Shown here piece by piece: positions 18,291 through 23,538 of a stretch of 23,538 nt of DNA. Made by a program: the position numbers and the translations under genes. This DNA comes from Elysia marginata (taxonomy: Eukaryota > Mollusca > Gastropoda > Plakobranchidae). The stretch is taken from assembly GCA_019649035.1 (NCBI GenBank), contig BMAT01013907.1, positions 112,242 through 135,779 of the forward strand. Direction: 5' to 3'. Position 1 is the stretch's first letter, and every line of letters starts with the position of its first letter. The notes below the pieces were generated by a model. The model worked only from the letters and a program-made list of their open reading frames with translations. It made no database searches and was not told where the DNA came from.

Positions 18291-21169
18291 TGAGTATCTT
18301 TGTATGCAAGACATAACTGTTTAGTAACGCATTATTTGCTGAATATTTTTCAACACTTAAGCACCGATTTGATTACTATGAGGACATGCAAATTGTTTTT
18401 TCAAAACGGTAATTTGTCAATCACTTTAAAATTTTCTTTATTGTCTTTTCCGAAAACAAATGTCTTGATATTAGTCCAAACAGGTCGCATGCCAAAAACT
18501 TAGCGGTTGACAAAAATCAAACTGAGTGCTTAGATACAGCTGATTGATGCGTTTAAAACATCAGGATTTCGAGTTTACATGATAGGATAGTTCACAATTT
18601 AAAAATAAAATCTCTACGAATTGGCTTGTAAAGTCGATTCGATCTATCTATAGATTCGACGTATCAAGGTTTGACTGTAGGTTTCAATTAAAAATGAGTT
18701 TTTATTCGCTTTCCACATAAATTTGATTGTATTATTCAAATTTTAACGTGTTGAAATTTTTAAAAAATGCAATGTTTAAAACACATCAAGCTATGTAATA
18801 TTAAAATATGCGAAAACTGACTTATTTTGGACTATTTTCAAGACTTTGAAATTTAAGTTTGTGGTTCCATCGTGGATTTGTACTTAAAAGGGAATTCTCT
18901 TAAACAAAGTATTATTTTTTTGGGAGTTATCATCGGCTAACAAAGATGGAGCAACTTTAACACACCGCGAAAATAAATCGGAAATGCAGAAGAATTCACA
19001 TGAATAAATTATGGTTTTGACCGGTTCACAACCTCGTCTGTACCTGATTAGGTAAAGCAAAAAAAAATGAAATCTATCTCTTGAATGTAGATAAGGCGTG
19101 AAGAGTATGACTTAGACCTAATAAGTTAAAATAAAATATCTCTATTTAGATTCAAATATGAAGATAATTTTTTTGTTTTCTGGAGTCTACATTAGCCCTA
19201 GATTTAGCCCAGGTTTTGCGCGTCTTTTTTTTTTTTTTTCATTTTAACATTGGCGCCTAGGCTTCTCAGGTAAAGTATTCTTACATATTTTGAAAGTGAA
19301 GCTACTTTTTTTTCTTTAATTGGACTTCGTGTATTGTGTTTGCAACAAAACTGGTTGATATTGTTTTGATTTTGGGGATGCTTTTTTTAAACTTAGTAAA
19401 CACGCCGTCATATTTTTTATTTAGTACCAAGTTAGTATCTTGTATAATGTCAGGGCTTCTTCAACTTGTGTAAAAAAAACCTGCATCTCAATCACATTTT
19501 GCCATAAGATAGTTTAAAAGAAAGACAAGAATAAAGTGCTCAGGAGAAACAAACTAGATCTACCTAATATAACTTCCTTTTGCTCCGTGAAAAAAGTTTT
19601 CAAAGATTACATCTCATTCTAATATGATGACTGTCTACATTGCCTAAGTTGACAAGGATGAGTGTTTCTAGACACAGATAATGTTTACAAATTTACCGAC
19701 AATCTTTTGCTGTTGGTGTGTTTTTAAATTACCTGCTAAAGTCGCACTAAAGTCAATCATTTTTTATAGTCCTCTTTTTATTTAAAATGTTTGGAGGATT
19801 TTATTGCACATGCCTCCCGAACTGTGTGACAGAAATGTGAGAAGAAATCCTAATATTTTAACCTAACTTTTTACTCTTTTATTTTACTTTTATGAAATAC
19901 CTTTGAGATAAATTGAAATAAGTGGAAACATTATTGAACATTTTGAAGCTCAGAAAAGTATGCGTTTCTCAATGTAAAACATCATAAAGTGAAAATTTAA
20001 TGAACCGTTTAAGAAACGTTTTGAATACGAGTAAAGTGTCCTTTTGTGGTTCTATCATGTGAGAGTTTCCTTGAAAGTTCGCAGCCTAGATAAACATAGC
20101 CGGGTGGTTGTTGGACGCAATGGCGCTCTGGCTAGCTCAGTTCAAAAAAGGAGTGGGTGTGTTTTGAGAAATGGATTCTGATCATGTCGTAGCTGAAATG
20201 TCACAACGTTTCCGTTTCCTGTCCTTGAAGCTGCTTTCGGTGCCTTCTTATGAGGTGCAGATCTATACCATATTAACAGACAAAGTGTCGCTGACGGGCC
20301 GGCAAGCACGTATGTGATCTGTTTTACTTTCACACGCTGAAGCGCCCATGTGAAAAGGTGCTGATGGTATACAGGGATAGAAATTTGTGTTCAAAGTCTT
20401 CACTCCATAAACAATACCTTACTTAAGTATGGCATACGCATCGCGTGAAATGACCATATCAAAAGATTACAAAAACTCATCTTTGAAAAATAACGTACCG
20501 CCAATTCAAACACTTTTTGCCCCTAGGTTTTCACAAAAATCTGTAACGAATTCCATTTTATGTTGCTTTTTATGAATTTCAGGAACATTCTTTAAAAAGC
20601 CAGCATATATTCGCCGAAGAGAAAAACCAGATCAAAGCAAAGCAAATAATGCGTAGATGGGCAAATAGAGTTTTGAATATTTAACAGAATTTATCTCATG
20701 ATCTCCTTATTGATACCAATGCCACTCAGTAACTCATGCTTTTGAAAAGCGGCGTTTCAAATGCTTTCGGCCTAAGTTAAAGAAAAACAAAGAAGATCCA
20801 AGGTTTTTAAAAGTTCTGTTGGGGCTATAGTTTCTACTTAATTGGTTTTTAGTGCCATCACCTCTGGTAAAAGGCAGATCGAGATATCAGCTGAATAAAG
20901 TAATTCACTACTAATACGTGTGATCAAAAGTCTTTTTTATGACATTTTAACTGCTTAGACGACATTTGAGGTAAGAAATGAGAAACTGGTCATTATCGCT
21001 GCTGCACAGGCTATTCTGTATGTGAATTTCTGCAGTAACCCTACGTGTGCCATTCTTGGACACCATTACACCCCCTAAGCCCTGAGATCATCGCTAATGA
21101 TGGACTGGGCTTGTAAAAATTTAATTCAATCAATCAAACCCCGCCCTCCGGTTTACAATCCACCTCTTT
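18291..21169. other. Intergenic sequence, nothing recognised
   Basis: About 2.9 kb of AT-rich sequence with several poly-T runs (for example 19214-19229). No open frame here resembles a known family, and no RNA gene or transposon signature was seen. Confidence 0.55.
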
Positions 21170-22290
21170 CAGTCTTCCAAAGTGATGTACTGCGAGTACT
21201 GTCGGTACTTATTGTTGTCACAGATATGCTAGTGCTACCAGTACCAGCTGTATTCGCTAGTTTGTTGATGAGGCTTTAGAGCTCAGTATTCTTTCCCACT
21301 ATTTCGTAGATGTCATCTGCACTTAAGTCGGAGATTTTCCTACGACAAACTGGTATAGAACGAAAGTAGTCGTGTAGAGTTTGTTTCATGGTCACTTCTA
21401 AGAAAACGTTTTACATTGTTGAGAAGAGCTAACAGCCATGGCCTACACCAACTGGTCTTAAAACATTTATAGTCCACTTAGTTATTTAGCAGTATACAGC
21501 GCTAGCTGCATATTGGGAAGGAATTGGATCACCGAGATGAATGCTGAATCTGTAGTACCGGTATGGGTTGTTGAGAACATGCCAGAGATATGCCTGAGAC
21601 ATTCAAACCAGAGTCTAACTAAAGTTCACACCTTCTTCTAACAAATAACAATGAGAGAAAGCTCAGACATAGCATGTGTTTCTCCATCACGAAAATCAGG
21701 TTCACCGACTGTGAGTCGTTACGGGTCATTTCGACAGCACTTTTATCATCTCCTGGTAAATTTTCTGAAGCTCGCTCAGAATTGCGGGGACTATCTTCTA
21801 CTTCCTCGGGGTACTGAATGTTTGGCAGGATTCGCTGTCTGGGTATAGTTTGTTGTGAAGGTCTGTGCTTTGAAACGCCCATCTCTCCATTACTGCTCGC
21901 CATCTGCTTAGAGCTTACCTTCATGATCGTCGATGATGGCTGATAGTAGATTAATTAGTCTCGGTTAGGGCATTCAGCGTGTTGCAGGCTTTTGCTCTGT
22001 TGCCATATTCCAAATTTTTCTCAATGAGCAAGTGCTGCTCTTCTTCTCACCTCACTATTAATGCTGACATTTTGCTAGTTTCTCACTCATCGCGATTGAC
22101 TTGGTGGTACTGTTCGTGTGACTCGTCTCTTCGTGCTTGTGGCCACGCAGTTTCTATCGTATGTCGCACGAGTCGAGTACGTCTGATCTTCCCAATACGC
22201 TTCCCAAGAACCTCATTGCCTGAGGTAGGAGTGATACCTCTTGTTCTCAGACTCTATAGTGTCCATGTTGCTGTTAATCAGGTTTAGAAT
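21170..22290 (-). mobile_element. Degenerate RTE/BovB-like LINE fragment, minus strand
   Basis: Non-LTR retrotransposon remnant reading right to left, broken by stops and frameshifts. Near 22200-22215 EVLGK begins the endonuclease-to-RT linker, followed by EYGNRAKACNTLNALTETN (compare SKKAY...LT). At about 21860-21900 VMERWAFQSTDLHNKLYPDS resembles the RWTEYCxDLYN segment, with PAILSELQKIYQEM after it. Around 21665-21690 DGETHAMSEL matches the GGExM..ALT block. At 21432-21453 VGVGHGC then a stop corresponds to VGVRQGC..SP, followed by NVFLEVTMKQTLHD. At 21312-21320 comes the ADD triplet of the polymerase active site (KISDLSADDIYEIVGKNTEL). The order matches an RTE-type reverse transcriptase, with a gap between about 21470 and 21660 where the central palm blocks are eroded. 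Endonuclease, 5' end and 3' end are not recognised. Confidence 0.8.
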
Positions 22291-22671
22291 TTCTATCTGC
22301 ACACTACTACCCACTACCTAATTCTACAATACAGCCACTATGGTGAATCCAAATTAAATTATTGCCTTCCTGAAATCTTACTGCAAACAGGCGTAGAAAT
22401 TCTTAACACTAAGGTGAGACAATGGCCATGATTAACCTTTGCTCTTTAGAAAATATTCGAATCTTGTTATATTGTCCATACGGTTTGAAGCAAGGCGTTA
22501 TTTGATATATGTCTCTCTAAAAGCAAAAGCCTCTGATTCTATCAAGAATTTCGAGACTGCTGTTAATGAAGAGTACAAAATTAAATGTCTATTGATGATG
22601 AACTTAAACTTCATCGTGTTTGGAAAACATATAGGCTTGTAGTTGCATGTTCATTAGTTTTTTTTACTTCA
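22291..22671. other. Intergenic sequence between LINE remnant and SINE
   Basis: AT-rich. It could contain more of the decayed LINE's 5' portion, but I cannot match any further endonuclease motif. The short frames are not supported as genes. Confidence 0.5.
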
Positions 22672-22970
22672 GGCTCTGTGGCCTAGCGGTAAGACACTCG
22701 CTAAGAGATCGGGAGGTGCGTGGTTCGATCTCCGGCCGAGTCAAACCAAGGACTTTAAAATTGGTATTAGCAGCTGACCCGCCTAGTGTCTGGCATTATG
22801 GATTTGGTGCTAAGTCTGGTCGGCCCCGTGTCAGGATAATGTGACTGGGTGTGGTGTATGCAAGCGCTCCTTACATCACAGGCTGGCAGCGCGCTTTCAA
22901 TTGTCCCTAGCGCGTCCCTGATATAACCTGGTAGTTGAAAGGAGACGTTAAAATTCAAACAATCAAACTA
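22672..22970 (+). mobile_element. tRNA-derived SINE, third copy, sense
   Basis: Same family as the copies at 156-460 (antisense) and 8462-8754. The head GGCTCTGTGGCCTAGCGGTA is at 22672, with B box GGTTCGATCTC and tail GGTAGTTGAAAGGAGACGTT then AAAATTCAAACAATCAAACT. The head is one base shorter in the D-loop region (GGTAAGACAC), restoring the glycine-tRNA spacing. No clear target-site duplication was found. Confidence 0.92.
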
Positions 22971-23228
22971 AATTAGGCGTGTAAAGGCCTTTTCAATGAC
23001 CTACTGAAAAGCCCTACTAGTCTAGCCCTAATAATAACGGTAATTGGTATCTCAGAGTTCTAACAGTAATAGTAATACTAGAAACACTTCGACTGCTTCT
23101 CCCAGCCTGATGTGTCTTTCATTTTCATCAGTCTACCACGTCTTGCATTGAGGAGCAAATGCCATATCCCTGAACCGAAAACTTATTAAGTCTATAAAGA
23201 TACATGCGCACCTGTGAATACAATCTTT
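22971..23228. other. Short intergenic stretch, nothing recognised
   Basis: Lies between the third SINE and the terminal microsatellite. No feature is supported. Confidence 0.5.
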
Positions 23229-23231
23229 AAA

Positions 23232-23352
23232 CATCTATCTATCTATCTATCTACCTACCTACCTACCTATCTATCTATTTATCTATCTACCTACCTATCT
23301 ATCTATTTATCTATCTACCCACCTACCTATCTATCTATCTATCAATCTAACA

Positions 23353-23384
<32 letters not shown>

Positions 23385-23389
23385 GTTTG

Positions 23390-23433
<44 letters not shown>

Positions 23434-23502
23434 CCTACCTACCTATCTATCTATTTATCTATCTACCTACCTATCTATCTAATTATCTATCTACCCACCT
23501 AC

Positions 23503-23538
<36 letters not shown>
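23232..23538. repeat. (TATC)n/(TACC)n tetranucleotide microsatellite with duplicated block
   Basis: Over 300 nt of CTAT and CTAC tetranucleotides, with interruptions such as tatttatc, tacccacc and atcaatctaac, continuing past the window edge. The variant pattern at 23255-23340 recurs at 23431-23516 with a single substitution, a copy offset of 176 nt. Confidence 0.95.

Noticed and set aside
21619..21924. 101-codon minus-strand frame
   Set aside because: It overlaps the decayed LINE in a frame that does not match reverse transcriptase. The matching peptides are spread over other frames.

Overview
This is a eukaryotic nuclear window. It is AT-rich between genes, with spliced genes bounded by GT..AG introns, long microsatellites, tRNA-derived SINEs and decayed LINEs. 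The SINE type (a tRNA-like head of about 70 nt, a body of about 300 nt, and a tail ending near GAGACGTTAAA) and the overall style fit a mollusc, probably a gastropod. That assignment is an inference from recall and was not checked by search.

Region 1 (1-5.6 kb, + strand) holds the last four coding exons of a Gfo/Idh/MocA-family NAD(P)-dependent oxidoreductase, closest to myo-inositol 2-dehydrogenase. Its 5' exons, which encode the nucleotide-binding Rossmann fold, lie upstream of the window. Exons 573-700, 1859-2088, 4225-4390 and 5037-5140 join in phase into one open frame that ends at TGA 5138-5140. An antisense SINE with an 11-bp target-site duplication lies just upstream of the first visible exon. 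A polypurine (AG)n tract lies in the second intron. A 243-bp terminal-inverted-repeat element with three 20-bp internal repeats lies in the third.

Region 2 (5.6-11 kb) has no recognisable gene. It carries a (CAT)n tract, a deleted and frameshifted CR1/L2-like LINE on the + strand, a full-length sense SINE and an unrelated minus-strand tRNA-like promoter remnant.

Region 3 (11.06-18.26 kb, + strand) is one apparently complete gene for a very large WD40 scaffold protein of the MAPKBP1/WDR62 family. Remarkably, the whole double-propeller core and about 1,100 residues of disordered tail are encoded by one uninterrupted exon of 5.4 kb. A second small exon adds a coiled-coil-like C-terminus, and a canonical AATAAA with a GU-rich stretch follows.

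Region 4 (18.3-23.5 kb) is gene-free as far as can be read. It has a minus-strand RTE/BovB-like LINE fossil with recognisable reverse-transcriptase blocks, a third SINE copy and a long interrupted (TATC)n microsatellite containing a duplicated block.

The two genes have no visible functional link: one is a metabolic oxidoreductase, the other a signalling or centrosomal-type scaffold. The most noteworthy feature is the intron-poor MAPKBP1/WDR62-like gene, which may be an old retrocopy that acquired a 3' exon. I see no evidence of a new multi-gene system.
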